This document shows positions 1 through 6,433 of a stretch of DNA of 21,163 bases, one piece after another. A program made the translations under genes and the position numbers. The stretch's first letter is position 1. Each line of letters begins with the position of its first letter. Origin of the DNA: Pseudomonadota bacterium (GTDB lineage: Bacteria > Pseudomonadota > Alphaproteobacteria > Caulobacterales > Caulobacteraceae); the NCBI GenBank assembly GCA_023386645.1, contig JAEWJI010000060.1, positions 1 to 21,163 on the forward strand, given 5' to 3'. The notes beneath the pieces were generated by a model. The model was given only the letters and a program-made list of their open reading frames with translations. It searched no databases and had not been told where the DNA came from.

Positions 1-17
1 CCCTTCGGGAGCGTGGC

Positions 18-1151
18 TTAGAAGTTGATGTCGATGGTGGCGCGACGGTTCAGCGGCTCGCGCACGCCGTCGGCGGTCGGGCGGGCCAGCTGGGTTTCGC
101 CCTTGCCGTCCAGCGAGATCACGCCGCCGTTCACGCCTTGAGCGACCAGGGCGTCCGCGGTGGTGCGGGCGCGCCGGTTCGACAGGCCGATGTTGTAGGC
201 CGCCGAGCCCGAGGTGTCGGCGTGGCCGACCACCAGGATCCGGGTCGGACGACCCGACTTGGCGTAGTTGGCCGCCTGGGTGATCACCGAGCGGGCTTCG
301 GCCGTCAGGTCCGAGCGATCCCAGTCGAAGTAGACCACGAACTGCCGGGCGACCGGAGCCGGAGGCGGCGGAGGCGGCGGCGGGGGCGGAGGCGGCGGCG
401 GCGGGGGCGGCGGCGGCGGAGCGTCGGCCCCGAACGCATAGCGCAGACCCAGGGTCACCGTGTGCGACTGGTCGTAGTCGCCTTCCAGCAGGCCTTGGTT
501 GAAGGCCGGAGCCGACGTCACCGACAGGGCCGACATGTCGCCGGTCAGGTAGCGGTAGGTCAGGTCGAGGTTGGCGCGGTCGCCCACGGCCATGGCCAGA
601 CCAGCGATCGCCTGAGCGGCGAACTCGGTCGAATCGTCGTCGATCGAGATCGCCACGCCGCGGTTGCCGCGCAGGTAGCCATCGACCTCGGTGTTCACCC
701 GGTTGACCCCGGCGCCCAGGCCGACGAACGGGCGGATGCCCGAATAGGCCATGCCGAAGTCATAGATGACGTTGGCCATCAGGGTCGTGCCAGTCACGTC
801 GCCGGCGGGCGAGTAGCAGGGGCCGCTCGCCGGAGTGACGTTGCAGATGCCGTTGGTGCCCGAAACAGCACGCACGGTGCCGATGTCGCCCGAGCGGTGA
901 CCGGCCTCGATCTCAACGCGCCAGTTCGGGTTGAACCGATAGCCCAGGCGAGCGAAGGCCGCCCAGCCGTCGTTGATTTCCCAGTTCCAGTTGTTCCCGG
1001 TGACCTGAGACTCGGTATTGATGGCGTCGATGTTGTGCCAGCCGGCGTCGATCGCGCCGTACCAGCCGTCCGGCTCAGCCGACGCCGCGCCGGCCGACAG
1101 GGCCAGGGCCGCCGCCGCGCTCGACGCCAGGATCAAACTCTTAACTCGCAT
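18..1151 (-). CDS. OmpA-family outer membrane protein with polyproline linker
   Basis: A 377-residue outer-membrane protein that should anchor the outer membrane to peptidoglycan. Residues 1-25 form a signal peptide (basic MRVK start, Ala/Leu-rich core, ASA cleavage site before Glu26). Residues 26-240 look like an OmpA-type beta-barrel with alternating aromatic/hydrophobic strands, and Cys103 and Cys112 could form a loop disulfide. Residues 245-264 are 20 consecutive prolines. Residues 270-377 are an OmpA C-terminal domain: VYFDWDRSDLT opens it, GHADTSGS..YN..LS.RRA carries the Asp and Arg expected to hold diaminopimelate, and NRRATIDINF closes it. The start was chosen at 1151 because GGAGGG (1161-1166) sits 9 nt upstream and the signal peptide begins there; an open frame extends to 1310 but has no signal-like start. 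It is divergent from legI and probably unrelated to the glycan genes. Confidence 0.93.
   Translation of the reverse strand: MRVKSLILASSAAAALALSAGAASAEPDGWYGAIDAGWHNIDAINTESQVTGNNWNWEINDGWAAFARLGYRFNPNWRVEIEAGHRSGDIGTVRAVSGTNGICNVTPASGPCYSPAGDVTGTTLMANVIYDFGMAYSGIRPFVGLGAGVNRVNTEVDGYLRGNRGVAISIDDDSTEFAAQAIAGLAMAVGDRANLDLTYRYLTGDMSALSVTSAPAFNQGLLEGDYDQSHTVTLGLRYAFGADAPPPPPPPPPPPPPPPPPPPPAPVARQFVVYFDWDRSDLTAEARSVITQAANYAKSGRPTRILVVGHADTSGSAAYNIGLSNRRARTTADALVAQGVNGGVISLDGKGETQLARPTADGVREPLNRRATIDINF
360..419 (-). repeat. GC-rich trinucleotide-type repeat coding for 20 prolines
   Basis: Sixty nucleotides of imperfect CCG/CCC/CCT codons in the OmpA-like gene give 20 prolines in a row, joining the barrel to the peptidoglycan-binding domain. 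Confidence 0.9.
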
Positions 1152-1160
1152 GGGTGTGAG

Positions 1161-1166
1161 CCCTCC
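1161..1166 (-). promoter_or_regulatory. Ribosome binding site of the OmpA-like gene
   Basis: On the minus strand this reads GGAGGG, 9 nt before the ATG at 1151. It decides the start of the OmpA-like gene against the longer open frame. Confidence 0.75.
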
Positions 1167-1339
1167 GCAGCCAAATTTCCAAATGCGGCGGTTTCGCCGC
1201 CTTCTCGGGTCATAACAGCGTTGCTGAACGAGGTCGAGCCGCCTGACCGCCATAATTACCTTAGCCGTAAAAAGCGTGGCGTTGAAGCTACAGGCAAATC
1301 TTTCACCCAAGTCCCGCCCGGCGCAAGGCCGACGAGGGG

Positions 1340-1349
1340 GGAGGTGATC
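1340..1349 (+). promoter_or_regulatory. Perfect Shine-Dalgarno sequence far upstream of legI
   Basis: GGAGGTGATC is a full-length complement to the 16S rRNA 3' end, yet the first plausible in-frame start (ATG 1379) lies 29 nt after it. No in-frame ATG, GTG or TTG lies between. The only in-frame near-start is a CTG overlapping the motif itself. Confidence 0.45.
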
Positions 1350-1378
1350 TGGACGCCAACGCGCGGCAGAGTGTCGCC

Positions 1379-2467
1379 ATGCCGTTCCCCGCTCCCCGCG
1401 CCGCCTGTGAGATCATCGCCGAGGCTGGCGTCAATCACGATGGTGACGTTGTTGTCGCCATGGCTCTGGTGGAGGCGGCCGCCTCGGCGGGCGCCGACAC
1501 CGTCAAGTTCCAGACGTTCGATCCCGAGTCCCTGGTGACCTCGGCGACGCCGAGCGCAGCCTATCAGAGGGCGGCCGGAGAAGGCGCGACGCAGGCGGAC
1601 ATGCTGCGCCGCCTGGCCTTGCCCCGCGACGCGGTGAAGCGGCTGGCACGGGTCGCGGAGGACGCGGGGATCGCCTTCCTGTCCACTCCGTTCGACCTGC
1701 CCTCGGCGCGCTTCCTGGTCGAGGAGATCGGGATGACCCGGATCAAGGTGGGCTCGGGCGACCTCACCAACCTGCCCTTTCTCCTGGCCCTGGCGAGAAT
1801 GGGCCGGCCGATCCTGCTGTCGACCGGGATGGCGACCCTGGCGGAGGTGGAGGAGGCGCTCGGCGTGATCGCCTTCGCCCACCTGGCGGCGGTTGCGGAG
1901 CGGCCGTCGCTCAACGCCTTCGCGGCGGCTCGCGAAGCGCCCGAGGCTCGTCAGATCATAGCTGAAACCGTCGTGATGCAATGCACGACCCAATACCCCG
2001 CCCCGCATGACCAGGCGAACCTGAGGGTTATCGACGCCTACCGCGATCTGGGCGTCCGGCCAGGCTATTCCGATCATACCCTAGGGATCGACATCGCCCT
2101 GGCGGCCGTCGCCCGGGGAGCCGAGGTGATCGAGAAGCATCTGACCCTGTCGCGAGACCGGACCGGACCGGACCACCGCGCCTCCCTCGAACCGACGGAG
2201 CTGGCGGCCCTGGTCGCCGGGGCGCGACGGGTGGTCGCCGCCCTAGGCGCGCCCGACAAGGCGCCCGTTCCTGCCGAGCGCGAGAACCTCGCGGTCGCCC
2301 GGCGCGTGCTGGTCGCGGCCCGACCGATCGCAGCCGGGAGCGTCCTGACCGAGGAGGATCTGACCGCCAAGCGGGCCGGTCGGGGGATGGAGCCGGGCAG
2401 GCTGTGGGACCTCGTAGGACGCCCCGCGTCGCGCGCCTATGCCGCTGATGAGCCGATCCGCGAATGA
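1379..2467 (+). CDS. legI: N,N'-diacetyllegionaminic acid synthase (NeuB family)
   Basis: This enzyme condenses phosphoenolpyruvate with a 2,4-diacetamido-trideoxymannose to give a nine-carbon nonulosonic acid in the cytoplasm. The 362-residue length is usual for NeuB/LegI. The NeuB barrel runs from about residue 10 to 290: AEAGVNHDG (14-22), KFQTFDPESL, FLSTPFDL, KVGSGDLTNLPF (123-134), STGM, CTTQYPAPHDQANL (202-215), GYSDHTLG (229-236) and EKHLTL (252-257). The C-terminal SAF/antifreeze-like domain (about 308-355) has VLVAARPIAAG and GRGMEP. The insertion before CTTQYP (about 163-195) is typical of the LegI branch. The ATG at 1379 leaves the usual short lead before IIAEAG. The stop overlaps the legG start in ATGA, implying coupling. 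The Leg rather than neuraminic or pseudaminic assignment rests on the neighbours legB and legX. Confidence 0.92.
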   Translation: MPFPAPRAACEIIAEAGVNHDGDVVVAMALVEAAASAGADTVKFQTFDPESLVTSATPSAAYQRAAGEGATQADMLRRLALPRDAVKRLARVAEDAGIAFLSTPFDLPSARFLVEEIGMTRIKVGSGDLTNLPFLLALARMGRPILLSTGMATLAEVEEALGVIAFAHLAAVAERPSLNAFAAAREAPEARQIIAETVVMQCTTQYPAPHDQANLRVIDAYRDLGVRPGYSDHTLGIDIALAAVARGAEVIEKHLTLSRDRTGPDHRASLEPTELAALVAGARRVVAALGAPDKAPVPAERENLAVARRVLVAARPIAAGSVLTEEDLTAKRAGRGMEPGRLWDLVGRPASRAYAADEPIRE

Positions 2468-3630
2468 CCCGATCCGTCCGTATCGGCGTCTTCACCGCCA
2501 CCCGTGCCGAATACGGCCTGTTGCGTCCCGTGCTGCGCGCGCTCGACGCGAGCCCCCGGCTGGAGCCCCTGCTGATCGTCTCCGGGACGCATCTGTCGGA
2601 GCGTCATGGCCTGACCGTGCGCGAGATCGAGGCTGACGGGCAGGTGATCGCGGCGCGAGCGCCGATCCCGCTCGCGGGAGACGACGGCCTGTCGGTGGCG
2701 CGCGACATGGCGGCGGTGACGGCCGGGGTGGCCGAAGCGGCGACGTCCCTGCGGCTCGACACCCTGATCCTGCTGGGCGACCGGACCGAGGCCCTGGCGG
2801 CGGCCGCCGCCGCCGTTCCCCTGCGCCTGCCGATCCTGCATCTGGAGGGCGGCCACCTGACGGCCGGGGCGATCGACGACGCCATCCGGCACGCGATCAC
2901 CAAGCTGGCGGCCGTCCACTTCACCGCCGCCGAACCCTATCGCCGGCGCCTGCTGCAACTTGGGGAAGCGCCGGAGCGGGTGTTCACCGTCGGATCGACG
3001 GCGGCGGACAACCTCATGGCCTTCGGGCGGCGCACCCGGGCGGAGGCCTCGGCCGCCCTTGGCGTCGATCTGGAGCCCGGCTTCCTGCTGGTTGCGCTGC
3101 ATCCCGAAACGCTGGCGACGCACACGCCGGAACGACAGGTCGGCGCCCTGCTGGAGGCGTTGGCCGAGGTCCGCGGGCGGCGTCTGGTCTTCACCCTTCC
3201 GAACGCCGACGCCGGGGCCGAGACGATCCGCCGCGCCATCAGGGCCTTCGTCGATGACCGGCCCGGTAGTGCGCACGCCTTCGATTCCCTGGGTTCGGAG
3301 CGGTTCTGGACGGCCCTGACCGCGTGTGACGCCATGGTCGGCAATTCGTCGTCCGGCCTGATCGAGGCGCCGATGGCAGGCACGCCCACGGTCAATATCG
3401 GAGAGCGCCAGGCCGGCCGACTGCGCACGCCCGGGGTCATCGATGTCGCCTTCGACGCAGGCGAGATCCGACTGGCGATCGATCGCGCCCTGTCGTCGGA
3501 GATGCAGGCGGCGGCGCGCGACCAACCGCCTCCGTTTGGCGACGGCCAGTCGGCTCCACGGATCGTGAAGGTGCTGGAAGGGCTGGATTTCGCCGACCTG
3601 GCCCGCAAACCTTTCGTCGACCGGTCCTAA
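2464..3630 (+). CDS. legG: NDP-sugar hydrolysing 2-epimerase (NeuC/LegG family)
   Basis: This enzyme should remove the nucleotide from, and invert C2 of, GDP-2,4-diacetamido-2,4,6-trideoxyglucose, giving the mannose-type substrate for LegI. The 388-residue length fits NeuC/LegG. Diagnostic segments are FTATRAEYGLLRPVL (10-24), VSGTHLSERHG (39-49), LGDRTEA (104-110), HLEGGHLTAGAIDDAIRH (126-143), KLAAVHFTAAEPYRRRL, VGSTAADNL, HPET in the second domain, and GNSSSGLIEAP with GTPTVNIGERQ in the C-terminal nucleotide-binding part. It is a GT-B-like two-domain fold. From memory, NeuC proteins usually have Glu where this has the final His of HLEGGH (residue 131), while Glu128 sits where UDP-GlcNAc 2-epimerases carry a catalytic Glu. 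It overlaps legI by 4 nt and ends against the convergent legF. Confidence 0.9.
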   Translation: MTRSVRIGVFTATRAEYGLLRPVLRALDASPRLEPLLIVSGTHLSERHGLTVREIEADGQVIAARAPIPLAGDDGLSVARDMAAVTAGVAEAATSLRLDTLILLGDRTEALAAAAAAVPLRLPILHLEGGHLTAGAIDDAIRHAITKLAAVHFTAAEPYRRRLLQLGEAPERVFTVGSTAADNLMAFGRRTRAEASAALGVDLEPGFLLVALHPETLATHTPERQVGALLEALAEVRGRRLVFTLPNADAGAETIRRAIRAFVDDRPGSAHAFDSLGSERFWTALTACDAMVGNSSSGLIEAPMAGTPTVNIGERQAGRLRTPGVIDVAFDAGEIRLAIDRALSSEMQAAARDQPPPFGDGQSAPRIVKVLEGLDFADLARKPFVDRS

Positions 3631-4298
3631 GCGCGCGCGAGGAGCAGAGCCTCGGCGATCCTGAAATCGAGGTCGTCGTCCACGTCCCCGCCGCGCTCGG
3701 GCGGCATGACATGGGCAAGGGTCCCGGCGGGACGGAAGCTGCGCTCCCGAACCAGGGCGTCGACCGCGACCACATAGACCGCGCCGTTGACGATCACCGG
3801 CCGCCCGGCGGCGGGGTCCGCGACGTTCAGAGTCAGCCGCTGCTCGGCGTCCAGCCGGCCATGGAAGGCCTCAGGCTTGGAGAGCGGCGAAACTCCGATC
3901 ACCGCCGGCGCCTTGCGCCCGACACACAGCTCGATCGCGGCGTCGATGTCCTCGGCCAGACGCAGGGGCGAGGTGGGCTGCAGCAGGACGAGATGGTCCC
4001 AGTCGCCGCCGACCTGGTCCAGCACATGCAGGGCCGCGTCCACCACGGACGCCTGGGCACCGGCCAGATGCTCCGGACGCGCCAGGGGCGGCTCGCAGCC
4101 CAGGCTCTCGGCGATCGGCGCGATGGCCGGATCGTCGGTGCTGATCACCAGCCGGTCCAGCAGGCGCGAAGCCTTCGCCGCCTCCAGGGTCCAGGCGATC
4201 ATCGGCTTGCCAGCCATGGGCCGGGTATTCTTGCCCGGCAGCCGTTCGGAGCCCGCGCGGGCGGGGACCAGGCCCAGGATGCGCTTGCCGTCGATCAT
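3627..4298 (-). CDS. legF: CMP-legionaminic acid synthetase (NeuA family)
   Basis: This enzyme activates the free nonulosonic acid with CTP to the CMP-sugar donor used by glycosyltransferases. The 223-residue length matches the compact NeuA/PseF/LegF cytidylyltransferase domain with no extra C-terminal hydrolase. Visible motifs are the nucleotide loop PARAGSERLPGKN (12-24), STDD (53-56), LQPTSPLR (106-113), NGAVYV (171-176) and the metal-binding DVDDDLDF (205-212). The start at 4298 is preceded by GGAGG on the minus strand (4306-4310) 7 nt away; the open frame extends further upstream only as a shadow of legB. It is the sole minus-strand gene inside the leg block. Its stop codon (TAG, 3627-3629) interlocks with the legG stop (TAA, 3628-3630), and its start faces legB with an 81-nt gap. 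Confidence 0.92.
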   Translation of the reverse strand: MIDGKRILGLVPARAGSERLPGKNTRPMAGKPMIAWTLEAAKASRLLDRLVISTDDPAIAPIAESLGCEPPLARPEHLAGAQASVVDAALHVLDQVGGDWDHLVLLQPTSPLRLAEDIDAAIELCVGRKAPAVIGVSPLSKPEAFHGRLDAEQRLTLNVADPAAGRPVIVNGAVYVVAVDALVRERSFRPAGTLAHVMPPERGGDVDDDLDFRIAEALLLARA

Positions 4299-4379
4299 TC
4301 CGCCGCCTCCACTTCCTGCCTTAGATGCCCGTCGGCGGCCATGCTGGTAAAGTCGCCGAATCAGGCGGGGACCCCATCC
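4299..4379. promoter_or_regulatory. Divergent legF/legB intergenic region
   Basis: These 81 nt separate the start codons of legF (minus) and legB (plus), so a divergent promoter pair is expected here. I see no clear -35/-10 match on either strand; the region also contains the legF ribosome binding site. Confidence 0.35.
4306..4310 (-). promoter_or_regulatory. Ribosome binding site of legF
   Basis: GGAGG on the minus strand, 7 nt before ATG 4298, fixes the legF start within a much longer open frame. Confidence 0.7.
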
Positions 4380-5381
4380 ATGCTCAAGGACAGCGCCGCT
4401 GAACTCGCCGGCCGCGAGGTGCTGGTCACCGGCGCGGGCGGCTTCATCGGCAGTCGGCTGACAGAACGTCTGGTCGAGGCGGGCGCGACGGTGCGGGCGC
4501 TGGTGCGCTACACCTCCGACGGCGAGGCCGGCTGGCTGGACCGGTCGCCTGTGCGCGGTGCGATCGATCTGCGGCGCGGCGACCTGGCGGACCGGGACAG
4601 CGTGGCCGAGGCCATGCGCGGCTGCGACCTGGTGTTCCACCTGGGCGCCCTGATCGCCATTCCCTATTCGTACCTGGCGCCCGAGAGTTACGTCCGGACC
4701 AACATTTTCGGCACGCTGAACATCCTGCAGGCGGCGCGGGAGCTTGGCGTCGGCAGGGTGGTGCACACCTCGACCAGCGAGGTCTACGGCTCGGCCCAGT
4801 TCACCCCGATGACCGAGGCCCATCCGCTGGTGGGCCAATCCCCCTACTCCGCCACCAAGATCGCCGCGGACAAGCTGGCGGAAAGCTATCACCGCTCCTT
4901 CGGGGTGCCCGTGGTGACGCTGCGCCCGTTCAACACCTTCGGCCCGCGCCAGAGCGCCCGGGCGGTGATCCCCGCCGTCGCCATCCAGGTGCTGGCCGAG
5001 CGAACGGTGCGGCTGGGCGACGCGCGGCCGACGCGGGACTTCGTCTTCGTCGACGACACGGTCGAGGGCTTCGTCCGGGCGGGGCTGGCCCCGGGGGTCG
5101 AGGGCGAGACCCTGCATCTGGGCACGGGACGAGAGGTGTCGATCGGCGACCTGCCAGCCATGATCGGGCGGGCGGCGGGCCTGCCCGTCGATGTCGAGCA
5201 TGACGTCAACCGCATGCGGCCGCCCGCGAGCGAGGTCGAGCGGCTCGTCGCCGACGCCTCGAACGCGCGCGAGCGCCTGGGCTGGGCGCCGAAGGTGTCG
5301 CTGGAAGAGGGGCTGGCGCGCACCGTCGCCTTCATCCGGGAGAACCCCGGCCTCTATCGACCCGCCGAGTACGCGGTTTGA
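4380..5381 (+). CDS. legB: GDP-N-acetylglucosamine 4,6-dehydratase (SDR family, LegB)
   Basis: An extended short-chain dehydrogenase/reductase that should convert GDP-GlcNAc to its 4-keto-6-deoxy derivative with bound NAD, an early step of the legionaminic acid route. The 333-residue protein has the Rossmann loop VTGAGGFIGSRL (16-27), HLGALIAIPYSY (87-98), TSTSEVYG (130-137), the catalytic YSATK (Tyr156, Lys160), and the RPFNTFGPRQSARAVIP stretch (182-198) that is characteristic of LegB-type dehydratases. The start at 4380 lies just before a Rossmann strand with a short lead; the preceding purine-rich AGGCGGGGA is a modest ribosome site. The open frame upstream is a shadow of legF. Its stop overlaps the TTG start of legX. 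An ordinary NDP-glucose epimerase is less likely given legX next door. Confidence 0.88.
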   Translation: MLKDSAAELAGREVLVTGAGGFIGSRLTERLVEAGATVRALVRYTSDGEAGWLDRSPVRGAIDLRRGDLADRDSVAEAMRGCDLVFHLGALIAIPYSYLAPESYVRTNIFGTLNILQAARELGVGRVVHTSTSEVYGSAQFTPMTEAHPLVGQSPYSATKIAADKLAESYHRSFGVPVVTLRPFNTFGPRQSARAVIPAVAIQVLAERTVRLGDARPTRDFVFVDDTVEGFVRAGLAPGVEGETLHLGTGREVSIGDLPAMIGRAAGLPVDVEHDVNRMRPPASEVERLVADASNARERLGWAPKVSLEEGLARTVAFIRENPGLYRPAEYAV

Positions 5382-6433
5382 AGCGCGGGGCCGACATCGC
5401 AGACAACCTCCTCGGGCCCGAGGCGACCCTGCTGGAGGCCGTGAGGCGGCTCGACGCCGTGCGCCGCAAGCTGGTGCTCGTGGTCGATCAGGAGCGCCGG
5501 CTGCTCGGAGCCCTGTCGGACGGCGACGTCCGCCGCGCCCTGATGCGCCAGGCCGACATGGCCGGCCCCGTCGCCGGCGTGATGAACGCCGAGCCCGTGG
5601 TCTTGGCTCCCGGCGTGTCGGAGGCCGAGACGGTGCGCCTGCTGGCGGAGCGCGGCTGGTCGCTAGCCCCGATCGTGGACCGACGCGGTCGGGTGATAGG
5701 CCTCTATCCCGACGCCCTGCCCTCCTCCGCCGAGCGGGACGAACTGGTGGTGATCATGGCCGGCGGACGGGGCGCGCGCCTGGCTCCCCTGACCCAGAAC
5801 ACCCCCAAGCCCATGCTGAAGGTGGCCGGCCGCCCGTTGCTGGAGGCCATCATCGAGCGGCTTCGGGCCCAGGGCTTCCGGCGCTTCCGACTGGCGGTGA
5901 ACTATCTGGCCGAGGTGATCGAGGACCATTTCGGGGACGGCTCCGGCTTCGGGGTCGAGATCGAATATCTGCGCGAGGACCACCCGCGCGGCACGGCCGG
6001 CGCCCTGTCGTTGCTGCCGCAACGCCCGGACCGGCCGCTTCTGGTGATGAACGGCGACGTCCTGACCCGCGTCGATTTCGGCGAATTGCTGCGGTTTCAC
6101 GAGGATCTTGGGGCCGCCGCCAGCCTGTGCGTGCGCGAACAGACCTTCCAGGCGCCCCACGGGGTGGTCGAGGCGGACGGACCGCGCCTGACCTCGCTGC
6201 GGGAAAAGCCCACCTTCCGCTGGCTGGCCAACGCCGGCATCTACGGGCTCAGCCCCGCCGCCCTGGACCATGTCCCCTCGCAGGGCCCCTTCGACATGCC
6301 TGAACTATTGGCCGCCCTGGCCGACCGGGGCGAGGTCGTGGGCGTCTATCCGATCCACGAATACTGGCTGGACATCGGCCAGCCCCCCGATTTCGAACTG
6401 GCCCAGACCGAGGCGACGCGCCTCTACGGATGA
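5378..6433 (+). CDS. legX: CBS-domain nucleotidyltransferase, GDP-glucosamine pyrophosphorylase type (LegX/PtmE-like)
   Basis: Predicted to make the GDP-glucosamine-type precursor that commits sugar to legionaminic acid. Residues 12-112 contain two CBS motifs (LLEAVRRLDAVRRKLVLVVD, then LSDGDVRRALM; VMNAEPVVL to VIGLY), probably a regulatory nucleotide-binding pair. Residues 122-350 are a sugar-1-phosphate nucleotidyltransferase: IMAGGRGARLAPLT (126-139), TPKPML (142-147), VNYLAE, RGTAGAL (204-210), MNGDVLT (224-230), LREKP and LDIGQP near the end. The architecture and 351-residue length match PtmE of Campylobacter and LegX, described as a marker of Leg as opposed to Pse pathways. The start is a TTG forming TTGA with the legB stop; no better start precedes the CBS domain. 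It ends 10 nt inside the convergent minus-strand gene. Confidence 0.85.
   Translation: MKRGADIADNLLGPEATLLEAVRRLDAVRRKLVLVVDQERRLLGALSDGDVRRALMRQADMAGPVAGVMNAEPVVLAPGVSEAETVRLLAERGWSLAPIVDRRGRVIGLYPDALPSSAERDELVVIMAGGRGARLAPLTQNTPKPMLKVAGRPLLEAIIERLRAQGFRRFRLAVNYLAEVIEDHFGDGSGFGVEIEYLREDHPRGTAGALSLLPQRPDRPLLVMNGDVLTRVDFGELLRFHEDLGAAASLCVREQTFQAPHGVVEADGPRLTSLREKPTFRWLANAGIYGLSPAALDHVPSQGPFDMPELLAALADRGEVVGVYPIHEYWLDIGQPPDFELAQTEATRLYG

Larger units (their letters stand above)
1152..1378. promoter_or_regulatory. Divergent intergenic region between the OmpA-like gene and legI
   Basis: This 227-nt spacer must carry promoters for both divergent transcripts. The part around 1250-1305 is noticeably richer in A and T than the rest of the window, as expected for promoter DNA. 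I could not assign convincing -35/-10 pairs on either strand. On the minus strand a TTCAACG...GCTAAGGT pair with a 14-nt gap loosely resembles the Caulobacter housekeeping consensus, but the match is poor. Confidence 0.4.

Noticed and set aside
1..17. Possible terminator hairpin (CCCTTCGGG) downstream of the OmpA-like gene
   Set aside because: Only a 3-bp stem is visible before the window edge, too little to call a terminator.
1152..1310. N-terminal extension of the OmpA-like protein to 1310
   Set aside because: It would bury the signal peptide 53 residues inside the protein; GGAGGG at 1161-1166 supports the start at 1151.
138..1538. Long plus-strand open frame across the OmpA-like gene
   Set aside because: Antiparallel shadow: Arg/Gly/Val-rich low-complexity translation with no family motifs, whereas the minus-strand frame has a signal peptide, Shine-Dalgarno and OmpA domain.
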